Program-made: the position numbers and the translations under genes
Assembly (NCBI RefSeq): GCF_029871205.1
Contig: NZ_SSOJ01000041.1
Coordinates: 24,990 to 88,989 of the forward strand
Source: Pseudomonas sp. BN417
Lineage (GTDB): Bacteria > Pseudomonadota > Gammaproteobacteria > Pseudomonadales > Pseudomonadaceae
Direction of reading: 5' to 3'
DNA length: 64,000 nt
In this document: one piece after another, positions 41,806 through 50,098 of the stretch
How positions within the stretch are numbered: position 1 is the stretch's first letter
How the letters are laid out: every line of letters begins with the position of its first letter
Notes under the pieces: generated by a model
What the model was told of the DNA's origin: nothing
Database searches by the model: none
What the model saw: only the letters and a program-made list of their open reading frames with translations

Positions 41806-42530
41806 TAATCCTCGGTTGGTTCCACTGCCGCGCGTATCTCCTGCCGCACCAGTGCGAAGTCGGCGGCGGCCTGCGGGTCCGACAGCAGGTTGGCCACCAG
41901 CGCCGCGGCGGCGATTTGCCCGCCCCGCAGGTCGCTGGGGTAGTGCACCCCGGCGATCACCCGGCTGCCTGCGTGCTCCTGTGCGCGGTCGAACAACTCG
42001 GCGCGTTTCTCCGGCACCGCCATGCCCAGCAGCGTGGCGTTGAGGTAAGCGTTCATGCTGTGGCCGCTGGGGTAGGAGTCGCCTTCCGGCGGCGGCAGCA
42101 CGGGCTTGATCCGCGCATCCGCCTCGTAGGGGCGGGGACGGTCGAAATGCTGCTTGGCCGGCATCAGCACCTGCACCAGGTCCTCCTGGGTGCGGCGGAA
42201 GAACGCGCGGGTCAGCGGCAATCGCTCCACCGCGAAACCCTTGCCGAGCAGGTCGGCGGCAAAGGGGAAGACGCCGTCCTCCCACTGGTCGTCGGCCCGC
42301 ACCTTGTTCACCTGTGCGGTATTGCGCGCGGCCTGGGCGTCGAGCACGGCCTGGAGGTCGGCTTGGGCGATGGGCGAGTCGGCGGCGGGAGGCGGCGGCA
42401 GATAGTCGGCCAGTTGCAGGCGCGTCGCCGCTAGGTAGGGCGGGTAGAGGGCGGCCGGGTCGGCTTGCGCGAACGGCGCGCCGAGGAGCAGGGCGAGGCC
42501 GAACAGCAGCGGGCGTGAGGTCTTGAGCAT
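41805..42530 (-). CDS. Class A acid phosphatase, PAP2 superfamily
   Basis: A 241-residue secreted phosphatase. The signal peptide ends near Ala23 (PFAQA). All three PAP2 motifs are intact: Lys126-x6-Arg133-Pro134 (KQHFDRPRP), Pro-Ser-Gly-His 154-157 with nucleophile-adjacent DSYPSGHSMNAYL, and Ser189-Arg190-x5-His196-x3-Asp200 (SRVIAGVHYPSD). It resembles PhoN/PhoC enzymes that release phosphate from many monoesters in the periplasm. Its presence among amine genes is unexpected. A tandem operator lies 88-124 bases before its start in the same orientation as the one before the aminotransferase. Confidence 0.9.
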   Translation of the reverse strand: MLKTSRPLLFGLALLLGAPFAQADPAALYPPYLAATRLQLADYLPPPPAADSPIAQADLQAVLDAQAARNTAQVNKVRADDQWEDGVFPFAADLLGKGFAVERLPLTRAFFRRTQEDLVQVLMPAKQHFDRPRPYEADARIKPVLPPPEGDSYPSGHSMNAYLNATLLGMAVPEKRAELFDRAQEHAGSRVIAGVHYPSDLRGGQIAAAALVANLLSDPQAAADFALVRQEIRAAVEPTED

Positions 42531-42617
42531 GGCAACGGTCCTTATTCTTGTGGGGGACGCGAGGCGGTGGTTCCAGACTGCCTCGGCCCTCTTGTCCGCC
42601 ATAGTGGGAAATGACGC

Positions 42618-42654
42618 TTGTCTTTCCCTGCCCAGGCGGTTGTCTCTGTCTGCC
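42618..42654 (-). promoter_or_regulatory. Tandem AraC-type operator before the phosphatase gene
   Basis: On the minus strand GGCAGACAGAGACAA, seven bases, and GGCAGGGAAAGACAA repeat with a 22-base period. It lies 88-124 bases before the phosphatase ATG and back to back with the feaB site. Confidence 0.6.
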
Positions 42655-42662
42655 GGTGCACT

Positions 42663-42699
42663 GGCAGACAATGGCAAATCCCCCGGCAGGCAGGGTCAA
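42663..42699 (+). promoter_or_regulatory. Tandem AraC-type operator before feaB
   Basis: GGCAGACAATGGCAA, seven bases, and GGCAGGCAGGGTCAA repeat with the same 22-base period, on the plus strand, 85-121 bases before the feaB ATG. The site points toward feaB. Confidence 0.55.
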
Positions 42700-42783
42700 G
42701 AACGCCGGCCGGGTTTGTCGCAGAGTGCTCTCGACCTTCCGCAAATCCCGGCTGACACGGCCGAGCGCAACAGAGGATTCGAG

Positions 42784-44271
42784 ATGACCCTTGCCCTGGA
42801 ACCCCAAGTCGCCGCCTTCGTGCGGGCTCGCCACGGCCTGCTGATCGACGGGGAATCGCGCCCGGCCCTGTCCGGTGCCGAGATGCCCGTATTCAACCCC
42901 GCCACCGGCGAAGAGCTGGCCCGCGTCGCTGTCGCCGGCGCCAAGGATGTGGACCTGGCGGTCGCCGCCGCCCGCCGCGCCTTCGAGGGCAGCTGGGCGC
43001 AACAGCGCCCGGCGGACCGCGAGCGTCTGCTGCTCAGGCTCGCCGATCTGCTGGAAGCCCACGGCGAAGAGCTGGCGCAACTGGAGACCCTGAACAACGG
43101 CAAGTCGATCAACCTGTCGCGGGCCATCGAGGTGGGCGCGGGCGTCGAGTACGTGCGCTACATGGCCGGCTGGGCGACCAAGATCGAGGGCAGGAGCCTG
43201 GATGTCTCCATCGGCGCCATTCCCGGCGGCAAGTTTCGCGCCTACACGGTGCCGGAGCCGGTGGGCGTGGTGGGCGCCATCGTGCCCTGGAACTTTCCGC
43301 TGATGATGGCGCTGTGGAAAGTCGTCCCGGCCCTGGCCTGCGGCTGCACCGTGGTGCTCAAGCCGGCGGACGAAACCCCGCTCACCGCCCTGCGTCTGGG
43401 CCAACTGTGCCTGGAGGCGGGGATTCCCGCGGGGGTGGTGAACATAGTCACTGGTGTCGGCGCCGAGGCTGGCGCGGCGCTGGCGGCGCATCCGGGCATC
43501 GACAAGCTGGCCTTCACCGGCTCGACTCCGGTGGGCAAGCTGATCGGCCATGCCGCTGTGGAAAACATGACCCGCTTCACCCTGGAGCTGGGCGGCAAGT
43601 CGCCGGTGATCGTGCTTGACGACACCGCCCTGGACAACGCCGCCGCTGGCGCCGCCGGGGCCATCTTCTTCAACAACGGCCAGGTCTGCACCGCCGGTTC
43701 GCGCCTCTATGTGCAGCGCAAGTCCTTCGACCAGGTGCTGGAACGCCTGCACGGCATTGCCAATGGACTCAGCATCGGCCCGGGCATGGACCCGAGCGCG
43801 CAGATCAACCCGCTGATTTCCGCGAAGCAGCAACGCCGCGTGCTGGGCATGGTCGACGGCGCTCGAGCACAGGGCGCCAGCGTCATCTGCGGCGGGGAGG
43901 CTTTCGGCGAGCAGGGCTTCTTCGTCAAGCCGACGGTGATCGCCAATGTGCGGCCGGACATGCAGGTGGTGCGCGAGGAAATCTTCGGACCGGTGCTGGT
44001 GGCCACTGCTTTCGACGAGATCGACGAGGTGGTGAAGCTGGCCAACGACAGCCCCTATGGCCTGGCCGCCAGCATCTGGTCCAACGACCTGAAGCAGGTG
44101 ATGGGCCTGATCCCGCGTTTGAAGGCCGGCACCGTCTGGGTCAACGCCCACAACCTGCTCGACCCGTCCATGCCTTTCGGCGGCTTCAAGCAGTCCGGCA
44201 TCGGCCGCGAGATGGGCCACGCCGCCATCGAAGCCTTCACCGAGAACAAGTCGGTGTGCATCGCGTACTGA
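42784..44271 (+). CDS. feaB: FeaB-type phenylacetaldehyde dehydrogenase
   Basis: A 495-residue NAD-dependent aldehyde dehydrogenase. General base Glu268 is in LELGGKSP and nucleophile Cys302 in NGQVCTAGSR. VPWNFPLMMALWK and FTGSTPVGK form the cofactor site, and the C-terminus has PFGGFKQSGIGREMG. Full-length resemblance is to phenylacetaldehyde dehydrogenases (FeaB/PadA/StyD). It would make phenylacetate, or HPA from 4-hydroxyphenylacetaldehyde, which links amines to the hpa pathway. A FeaR-like regulator lies downstream and a tandem operator upstream. Another broad-specificity aldehyde substrate cannot be excluded. Confidence 0.87.
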   Translation: MTLALEPQVAAFVRARHGLLIDGESRPALSGAEMPVFNPATGEELARVAVAGAKDVDLAVAAARRAFEGSWAQQRPADRERLLLRLADLLEAHGEELAQLETLNNGKSINLSRAIEVGAGVEYVRYMAGWATKIEGRSLDVSIGAIPGGKFRAYTVPEPVGVVGAIVPWNFPLMMALWKVVPALACGCTVVLKPADETPLTALRLGQLCLEAGIPAGVVNIVTGVGAEAGAALAAHPGIDKLAFTGSTPVGKLIGHAAVENMTRFTLELGGKSPVIVLDDTALDNAAAGAAGAIFFNNGQVCTAGSRLYVQRKSFDQVLERLHGIANGLSIGPGMDPSAQINPLISAKQQRRVLGMVDGARAQGASVICGGEAFGEQGFFVKPTVIANVRPDMQVVREEIFGPVLVATAFDEIDEVVKLANDSPYGLAASIWSNDLKQVMGLIPRLKAGTVWVNAHNLLDPSMPFGGFKQSGIGREMGHAAIEAFTENKSVCIAY

Positions 44272-44311
44272 GCCGCACCGCAGGAGGCAGCCGCCTCCGA
44301 TGACCTTTCGC

Positions 44312-44333
44312 CGGGCCCGCGTGGGGGCCCGGC
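44312..44333 (+). terminator. GC-rich hairpin after feaB
   Basis: CCGGGCCC and GGGCCCGG pair around a short GCGTGG centre 40 bases after the feaB stop, followed by CCTTTC. It may attenuate transcription into the permease gene. Confidence 0.45.
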
Positions 44334-44389
44334 CTTTCACATGCCTTGAACCCTAACAACGACAACATCCGTCTTCGAGGTCCAGCACC

Positions 44390-45889
44390 ATGTCCATCAA
44401 CGCAAGACTCGCAGCACACCTGGAGCGCGGCACGGTCGGGTTCCCCACCGCGCTCGCCAGTACCGTCGGCCTGATCATGGCCAGCCCGGTGATCCTCACC
44501 GCCACCATGGGCTTCGGCATCGGCGGCAGCGCTTTCGCCGTGGCCATGCTGATTGCTGCCGTAATGATGCTGGCGCAATCCACCACCTTCGCCGAGGCGG
44601 CATCGATCCTGCCAACCACCGGCTCGGTGTACGACTACATCTCTTGCGGCATGGGCCGTTTCTTCGCCATCACCGGAACCATCTCGGCCTACCTCATCGT
44701 CCACGTTTTCGCCGGCACCGCCGAAACCATCCTCTCCGGGGTCATGGCGCTGGTGAACTTCGAGCACCTCAACACCCTGGCCGAGTCGGCTGGCGGCGCC
44801 TGGTTGCTGGGGGTTGGCTTCGTGGTCGCCTTCGGTATCCTCAACGCCTTCGGCATCACCGTGTTCAGCAAGGCCGAGGTGATTCTCACCTTCGGCATGT
44901 GGACCACGCTGATGATCTTCGGCCTCGCCGGTCTGCTCTCTGCCCCCCATGTGGAGCTGGATGGCTGGTTCGGGGTGTCCCTGATCGGCACTGACCTGAC
45001 CACCATCCTGTCCCTGGTGGGCATGGCCATGTTCATGTTCGTCGGCTGCGAGTTCGTCACGCCGCTGGCCCCCGAAGTGCGCCGTTCCGCCTGGACCCTG
45101 CCACGGGCCATGGCCCTGGGGCTGCTGGGCGTGGCGTCCTGCATGTTCATCTACGGCGCGGCGATGAAGCGTCAGGTGGAGAACGCGCTGCTCGACGAAG
45201 CCACTGGCGTGCACTTGCTGGATACGCCCATGGCGATCCCGCAGTTCGCCCAGCAGGTGATGGGGGATATCGGCCCGATCTGGCTGGGCATCGGCTTCCT
45301 GTTCGCCGGCGCCGCTACCATCAACACGCTGATGGCCGGCCTGCCGCGCATCATGTACGGCATGGCGGTGGACGGTGCGCTTCCCAAGGTATTCACCTAC
45401 CTGCACCCGCGCTTCAAGACGCCGCTGGTGTGCATCGCCGTGGCCATGCTGATTCCCTGCGTGCACGCCTGGTGGCTGGGCGGTAATACCGACAAGATCT
45501 TCAACCTGGTGCTGGCCGCGGTCTGCGCCTGGAGCACGGCCTACCTGCTGGTGACCGTCTCGGTGGTGATGCTGCGCATCCGTCGCCCCGACCTGCCGCG
45601 CGCCTATCGCTCGCCCTGGTTCCCGCTGCCGCAGATCGTCTCCAGCATCGGCATCCTCATTGGCCTCTGGTACATCACACCGCCGGGCATGAACCCGAGC
45701 GACATCTACATCCCCTTTGGCGTGATGCTCGGCCTCACCGCCGCCTACGCGCTGTTCTGGACGCTGGTGGTACAGAAGGTCAATCCGTTCACCCCGGTGC
45801 CGGTGGAGGAGGTACTGGAGAAGGAGTTTCGCAGCGAGCCCGGCATCCAATCCGATGAGCATTTCGGCCATGTTTCCAAGCCTGTCTGA
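44390..45889 (+). CDS. APC-superfamily amine/amino acid permease
   Basis: A 499-residue permease with about 12 helices. The N-terminal FPTALASTVGLIMASPVILT contains the broken-helix substrate site, TTGSVYDYISCGMGRFFAIT follows, and a conserved EFVTPLAPEVR segment lies in helix 6. It probably imports an aromatic amine (phenylethylamine, tyramine) or an amino acid, since it is between feaB and a feaR-like gene. Its end overlaps the next gene by 35 bases, so the two are coupled. Confidence 0.86.
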   Translation: MSINARLAAHLERGTVGFPTALASTVGLIMASPVILTATMGFGIGGSAFAVAMLIAAVMMLAQSTTFAEAASILPTTGSVYDYISCGMGRFFAITGTISAYLIVHVFAGTAETILSGVMALVNFEHLNTLAESAGGAWLLGVGFVVAFGILNAFGITVFSKAEVILTFGMWTTLMIFGLAGLLSAPHVELDGWFGVSLIGTDLTTILSLVGMAMFMFVGCEFVTPLAPEVRRSAWTLPRAMALGLLGVASCMFIYGAAMKRQVENALLDEATGVHLLDTPMAIPQFAQQVMGDIGPIWLGIGFLFAGAATINTLMAGLPRIMYGMAVDGALPKVFTYLHPRFKTPLVCIAVAMLIPCVHAWWLGGNTDKIFNLVLAAVCAWSTAYLLVTVSVVMLRIRRPDLPRAYRSPWFPLPQIVSSIGILIGLWYITPPGMNPSDIYIPFGVMLGLTAAYALFWTLVVQKVNPFTPVPVEEVLEKEFRSEPGIQSDEHFGHVSKPV

Positions 45890-46448
45890 GTATTGGCGGC
45901 GGCCGCCCTCCGGCTACCGGCCGGGGGCCACGCTCATGCAGGTGCAGCGCGACCTTTCGCCCTTGCGCGCCGAGCCGCTGGACGCGGCAACGGCGCGCTT
46001 CACCAGCGCCGATGGGGAACTGGACTTCGAGGTGCGGGAAGTCGTCCAGGCGCAGTTCCTCATGCACCTGGTGGTGACCGAATTCGTCCTCCGGGTGCCG
46101 GCCGCCACGTCCGGTAGCGCCAGGATCAAGGTGAACCACCACGGGGCGATTCGCCGCCAGGGCCTCGCCTGCAAGGTCCGCGCGGGGGATGCCCAGGAGC
46201 TGGACGGGCTGCTCGCCCGCCTGCAGGGCGATGCCGGGCTGCTCGCAGCGCTGATGCCGCTGGACTTCAAGCGCCTGTGGATCGAGTGGGAGGGGCGGCA
46301 CTGGGTCGTCCGCCTCGAACACATGGGGGCGAGCGAGGTGGTCAGCCGCATGCCGAGCTTTCGCCGCTACATCCGCCTCGCACCCGTACAGCGCCAGCAC
46401 CTGCTGCAGGCCTTCCGCGCCTTGCAGGGCATTCTCGGCAGCCACTGA
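45855..46448 (+). CDS. DUF3156-like protein coupled to permease
   Basis: A 197-residue soluble protein without signal or membrane helices. It begins MSISAMFPSLSEYWRRPPSG inside the permease gene, and an alternative start (Met6) is also inside it. It resembles the DUF3156 group of pseudomonads by its GYRPGATLMQVQRDL opening and IEWEGRHWVVRLEHMGASEVVSRMP segment. No function is known. The overlap with the permease suggests a partner or a cytosolic factor for the same substrate. Confidence 0.65.
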   Translation: MSISAMFPSLSEYWRRPPSGYRPGATLMQVQRDLSPLRAEPLDAATARFTSADGELDFEVREVVQAQFLMHLVVTEFVLRVPAATSGSARIKVNHHGAIRRQGLACKVRAGDAQELDGLLARLQGDAGLLAALMPLDFKRLWIEWEGRHWVVRLEHMGASEVVSRMPSFRRYIRLAPVQRQHLLQAFRALQGILGSH

Positions 46449-46470
46449 GGGGGAGCTTCCACCCCCTTTT
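46449..46470 (+). terminator. Terminator after the permease/DUF3156 pair
   Basis: GGGGG, an eight-base loop and CCCCC followed by TTTTCGTTT lie directly after the stop codon. It separates this transcript from the feaR-like gene. Confidence 0.6.
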
Positions 46471-46546
46471 CGTTTGCTCAGGCACACACCTGGCTTAGGT
46501 GACAACAATCTAAGCCGTGCCGGGCAGGTTCCTTGTCGGGCAAATA

Positions 46547-46561
46547 GATAACATGTTAATA
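46547..46561. promoter_or_regulatory. Possible TTAA-class palindrome before the feaR-like gene
   Basis: GATAACATGTTAATA shares TAACATGTTAAT with the site at 24253-24267 in the hpaG1/araC region. It lies 50 bases before the GTG start of the AraC-type regulator. One TTAA is degraded to ATAA. Confidence 0.35.
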
Positions 46562-46610
46562 ATGTCGCCATAAAAACAACCGTGGCATTTGCCCGCTTCG
46601 GAGGTGTCCT

Positions 46611-47561
46611 GTGGTCGACCAAGCCGCCCGCCCCCAAGATTTCGATTCCTGGCTCCGCGCCCTGCAGGGCGTCTGCGGCCGCTTCGAGTCGCGTCCCACC
46701 CTCAACCACGGTCTGTTCATCGGCGAAATCGCTCGCCAGGACCTGTCCGGGCTGGAGGTGGCGCAGATTCGCACCAATGCCGGCGTGATCAGCCGCCAGC
46801 GCACGTCCATCGACCATGAAGACGACCGCCACTGCTTCCTCATCGTCCAGCGCAGCGGTCGCGCCCAGTTGCGCCAGGGCGGGGAGAGCATCGAACTGGC
46901 ACCCGGCGACATGGCCCTGATGGACTCGGCCAGGGCCTGCGAAATAGTCCCCCACGGCCTGATCGAGCATGCGTCCTTCCACCTGTCCCGCGAGGAAGTC
47001 TGCCGCCACATGCCGGAGAGCCGGCCCAAGTTCGGCAAGCTCTCCCAGCACTGCGCCAGCGGCCGCGTACTGCGTACCCTGGTGGAGCAGATCTGCGGCG
47101 GCGAACTGGACGACTGCGCCGGCCTGGAGGAGGGCGATGCCCTGCAGGAAGCGTTGATCGCACTGCTGGCGCCGACCTTGAGGCAGCAGCAGGGCCACCC
47201 TGGCAGCGAAAGCGACGGCTCTCACATCGCCGGCCTGCGCAGCATGGCCCGGCAGCTGATCGACCAGTCCCTTTCCGAGCCCGGCCTGACGCCCTTGTCC
47301 CTGGCCAAACAGCTGAACATCTCGGTGCGCCAGCTCTACCGCCTGTTCGAGGAGCAGGGCGACAGCGTCTGCCGCTTCATCCAGCGGTCGCGCCTGAAAC
47401 GCAGCGCCGCGGACCTTTCCAACCCGCGCTTGCGCAACGAGTCCATCACCGACATCGCATTTCGCTGGGGCTTCACCGACTCGGCGCATTTCAGCCGGAC
47501 CTTCAAGAAGCACTTCGAGCAGTCGCCCAGGGAATATCGCGCCAGCGCCTTTCAGGGGTGA
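46611..47561 (+). CDS. feaR: FeaR-like AraC-family regulator
   Basis: A 316-residue AraC protein that aligns with E. coli FeaR, the activator of monoamine oxidase and phenylacetaldehyde dehydrogenase genes. The start region FDSWLRALQGVCGRF and the sensor segment GDMALMDSARACEI match, and the C-terminal double HTH (about 215-310) has LAKQLNISVRQLYRLFEEQG and ITDIAFRWGFTDSAHFSRTF. The start is a GTG with GGAGG five bases upstream. It is the best candidate to bind the tandem 22-bp-period boxes at 41.8-42.7 kb. Confidence 0.85.
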   Translation: MVDQAARPQDFDSWLRALQGVCGRFESRPTLNHGLFIGEIARQDLSGLEVAQIRTNAGVISRQRTSIDHEDDRHCFLIVQRSGRAQLRQGGESIELAPGDMALMDSARACEIVPHGLIEHASFHLSREEVCRHMPESRPKFGKLSQHCASGRVLRTLVEQICGGELDDCAGLEEGDALQEALIALLAPTLRQQQGHPGSESDGSHIAGLRSMARQLIDQSLSEPGLTPLSLAKQLNISVRQLYRLFEEQGDSVCRFIQRSRLKRSAADLSNPRLRNESITDIAFRWGFTDSAHFSRTFKKHFEQSPREYRASAFQG

Positions 47562-47657
47562 CAGTCAGCCCGGTGCAGCGAATGAATAGAAGAAATCGAT
47601 CCGCTGTAAGGAGCGGCTCCCTCTTCCGGCGGACAGGACTGGGGTAAGGGAAACCGA

Positions 47658-47690
47658 GGCCCGCTGGATTCGGCGGGCCGGGTTCGGTTC
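47658..47690. other. GC-rich palindrome in the feaR-cmoB gap
   Basis: GCCCGC, an eight-base loop and GCGGGC lie inside CCGAGG...CGGG arms in the 164-base gap between convergent genes. It may end transcription of one or both genes; no T-run is present. Confidence 0.3.
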
Positions 47691-47725
47691 TGATGCGCGA
47701 AAGGCGGCGAAGCGGCCTCGGCCGA

Positions 47726-48694
47726 TCAGGGCTTGCGCGCGATCAGCACGGCGCGTGCCGGGGCCGGCAGGCCTTCGATGGTGCGGCTGTGGTCGGCGGG
47801 GTCGAGGAATTCGGGTAGCGACTGGAAGCGCATCCACTCGGTGCTGCGCTGTTCCTCGACGCTGGTATAGCTGACATCCACGCAGCGTACGTCGACGAAG
47901 CCCGCGCGGCGCAGCCAGAGCTCCAGGGCGGGCACCGACGGCAGGAACCAGACGTTGCGCATCTGCGCGTAGCGGTCCTCGGGCATCAGCACCTGCTGGG
48001 CATCGCCTTCCACCACCAGGGTTTCCAGCACCAGTTCGCCGCCCCGGCGCAGGCAGTCTTTCAGGTCGAAGAGATGGTCGATGGGCGAACGGCGGTGGTA
48101 AAGCACGCCCATGGAGAACACCGTGTCGAAGCCTTCCAGCCGCGGCGGCAACTCTTCCAGCGCCAGCGGCAGGTGCCAGGCCGGCAGCTCGGGAAGGAAG
48201 CGCTTCATGGCGAGGAACTGGCAGAAGAACAGCCAGTTCGGGTCGATGCCCACCACGCTGTCGGCACCGGCGCCGAGCATGCGCCACTGGTAGTAGCCAT
48301 TGCCGCAGCCGACATCCAGCACGCGGCGGCCGCGCAGGTCGAGATGGGGCGCCACTCGTGACCATTTCCAGTCCGAGCGCCATTCCGTATCGACGTGCAC
48401 GCCGAACAGTTCGAAGGGCCCCTTGCGCCAGGGGATCAGCCCCTGCAGCGCAGTTTTCAATGCGGCGCGAGTCGCCTCGTCGCAGGGACCGTCCAGCAGG
48501 AAGCGCTGCGCCAGTTCGATCTCTGCCGGCTGCAGTGGGGGCAGGGCATTGACCGCGGCGCTCCAGCGCTCCAGGTCGCCATGGCCGACCGCCAGCTTGG
48601 CATCGAGTTGCCCGGGCAGGTCGGCTGCCCAGTCTTGCAGGAGAGTGCCCGCCAGCTGTTGCTGCAGGGCGTCGAGGTCCAGCGTACGAATCAT
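47726..48694 (-). CDS. cmoB: CmoB, tRNA uridine-34 carboxymethyltransferase
   Basis: A 322-residue enzyme that transfers a carboxymethyl group from carboxy-S-adenosylmethionine to 5-hydroxyuridine at tRNA position 34. Seen are [20 protein letters not shown], the Rossmann motif [15 protein letters not shown] and [16 protein letters not shown], all strongly conserved. The start at 48694 overlaps the end of cmoA by four bases, the usual coupled cmoAB operon. Length matches the family. Confidence 0.95.
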   Translation of the reverse strand: MIRTLDLDALQQQLAGTLLQDWAADLPGQLDAKLAVGHGDLERWSAAVNALPPLQPAEIELAQRFLLDGPCDEATRAALKTALQGLIPWRKGPFELFGVHVDTEWRSDWKWSRVAPHLDLRGRRVLDVGCGNGYYQWRMLGAGADSVVGIDPNWLFFCQFLAMKRFLPELPAWHLPLALEELPPRLEGFDTVFSMGVLYHRRSPIDHLFDLKDCLRRGGELVLETLVVEGDAQQVLMPEDRYAQMRNVWFLPSVPALELWLRRAGFVDVRCVDVSYTSVEEQRSTEWMRFQSLPEFLDPADHSRTIEGLPAPARAVLIARKP

Positions 48695-49434
48695 GGCAGG
48701 GCGATCAGCGAGGCGAAGTTGAGGCACTGGAACCAGGGCACGACCTTGGAAAAGCCGGCCGCCAGTAGACGTGCACGGTGCTCCTCGAAGCTGTCGGGGT
48801 GCATGACATTCTCCAGGGCGCTGCGTTTCTGGGCGATTTCCAGCTCGCTGTAGCCGTTGGCGCGCTTGAAGGCGATATGCAGGTCGGTGAGCAACTGGTG
48901 TTCGTCGGCGTCCTCGAAGCGCAGCTTCTCCGAGAGGATCAGCGCGCCGCCGGGCAGCAGCGCCTGGCGGATGCGGGCGAGGAGTTCCTGGCGCTGCTCG
49001 CGGGGCACGAACTGCAGGGTGAAGTTCATCGCCACCAGGGAGCAGGGCTGGAGGTCCAGGGTGAGGATGTCCGCTTCCAGCACCTCCACCGGCAGCAGTT
49101 CCTGGAACATGGAGTCCTGGGCGTGCAGGTATTCACGGCAACGCTCCACCATGGCGTTGGAGTTATCCACAGCGATGACCCGGCAACCTTCGGCTTTCAC
49201 GTGTCGGCGCAGTGCCTGGGTCACGGCGCCGAGCGAGCTGCCCAGGTCGTAGAGCGGAGTGCCGGCCTGGGCGAACTGGGCGGCCAGCACGCCGATGTTC
49301 TCGACAATCGTCGGGTAGCCCGGTACCGAGCGCTTGATCATGTCCGGGAAGACGCGGACCACGTCCTCGTTGAAAGCGAAGTCGGTGACTTGTGCCTGGG
49401 GGGTGGCGTAGATGCGATCGGGACTTTTGGTCAC
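48691..49434 (-). CDS. cmoA: CmoA, carboxy-S-adenosyl-L-methionine synthase
   Basis: A 247-residue SAM-fold enzyme that uses prephenate to convert SAM to carboxy-SAM, the cofactor of CmoB. Signatures are [31 protein letters not shown] as SAM loop, [13 protein letters not shown] and MNFTLQFVP. It is the first gene of the cmoAB pair, on the minus strand. Confidence 0.95.
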   Translation of the reverse strand: MTKSPDRIYATPQAQVTDFAFNEDVVRVFPDMIKRSVPGYPTIVENIGVLAAQFAQAGTPLYDLGSSLGAVTQALRRHVKAEGCRVIAVDNSNAMVERCREYLHAQDSMFQELLPVEVLEADILTLDLQPCSLVAMNFTLQFVPREQRQELLARIRQALLPGGALILSEKLRFEDADEHQLLTDLHIAFKRANGYSELEIAQKRSALENVMHPDSFEEHRARLLAAGFSKVVPWFQCLNFASLIALP

Positions 49435-49499
49435 GGGCCGGTACCAGCAGCGGAAAAGGCCGGCATTCTAGCGGACTGCGCGGCGCGGCCAAACCACCC

Positions 49500-50072
49500 C
49501 TACTTCAACTGGTCGGAAAAGAACTCGCCCGCGCCCTGCAGGGGGCCCAGCGGGTTGCGCTTGACCTCGAAGCGGCGGATGTTCGGCTCGCCATTGCTCA
49601 CCTTGTGCACGACCACATCGTCCACCAGCACGAACACCGCGCGGAACACCCAGCCCTGCAGCTCGCGGTTTTTGCGGAAGTTGAAGATGTCGGCCCAGAA
49701 GCTGCCCACCCGCTGGGTGTCGGTCTTGGTGAACTCGAAGGCATAGCCGATGCAGCGGTCCTTGGCTTCCAGGCACTTCATCAGGCCGTCGGGCAGGTAG
49801 TTGATGGGGACGTTGGGTTGTACGAACATCAGGCGCACGTCGATGAAGGAGAGCATCTTGCCGTTGCCCTGGATGAGCGGGTCGAAACCCAGGGAGAACA
49901 GCTCGGTCCGCGTCGTTATACCCGGCTGCGCCTGGGAGTAGCGGATCTCCGCATCGGTGTAATCCCGAAACGGCGACAGTACTTCGGCGCGCTCGCTGGG
50001 CAGCAGACTTCCGCAACCTGCGAGAAGAACTGTCCAGCACAGCAAACCCCACAGTCGCATCAGACCGCCCAT
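49500..50072 (-). CDS. Predicted lipoprotein of unknown function
   Basis: A 190-residue protein with a hydrophobic N-terminus and lipobox LLAGC (Cys20). The mature part has no domain I can name. It contains RDYTDAEIRYSQAQPGI, paired cysteines in LMKCLEAKDRCIGYAFEF and a C-terminal EVKRNPLGPLQGAGEFFSDQ. The ATG at 50072 has GGAG eight bases upstream; an in-frame ATG four codons later is possible. It stands between cmoA and a lysoplasmalogenase gene, all on the minus strand. Confidence 0.7.
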   Translation of the reverse strand: MGGLMRLWGLLCWTVLLAGCGSLLPSERAEVLSPFRDYTDAEIRYSQAQPGITTRTELFSLGFDPLIQGNGKMLSFIDVRLMFVQPNVPINYLPDGLMKCLEAKDRCIGYAFEFTKTDTQRVGSFWADIFNFRKNRELQGWVFRAVFVLVDDVVVHKVSNGEPNIRRFEVKRNPLGPLQGAGEFFSDQLK

Positions 50073-50098
50073 CGCACGCTCCGTATTTGAGTGTCCGC

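Noticed and set aside
40657..44340. Minus-strand open frame of over 1200 codons across the aminotransferase, phosphatase and feaB genes
   Set aside because: It crosses three genes with clear catalytic motifs in other frames and encodes low-complexity Arg/Ala/Gly-rich sequence.
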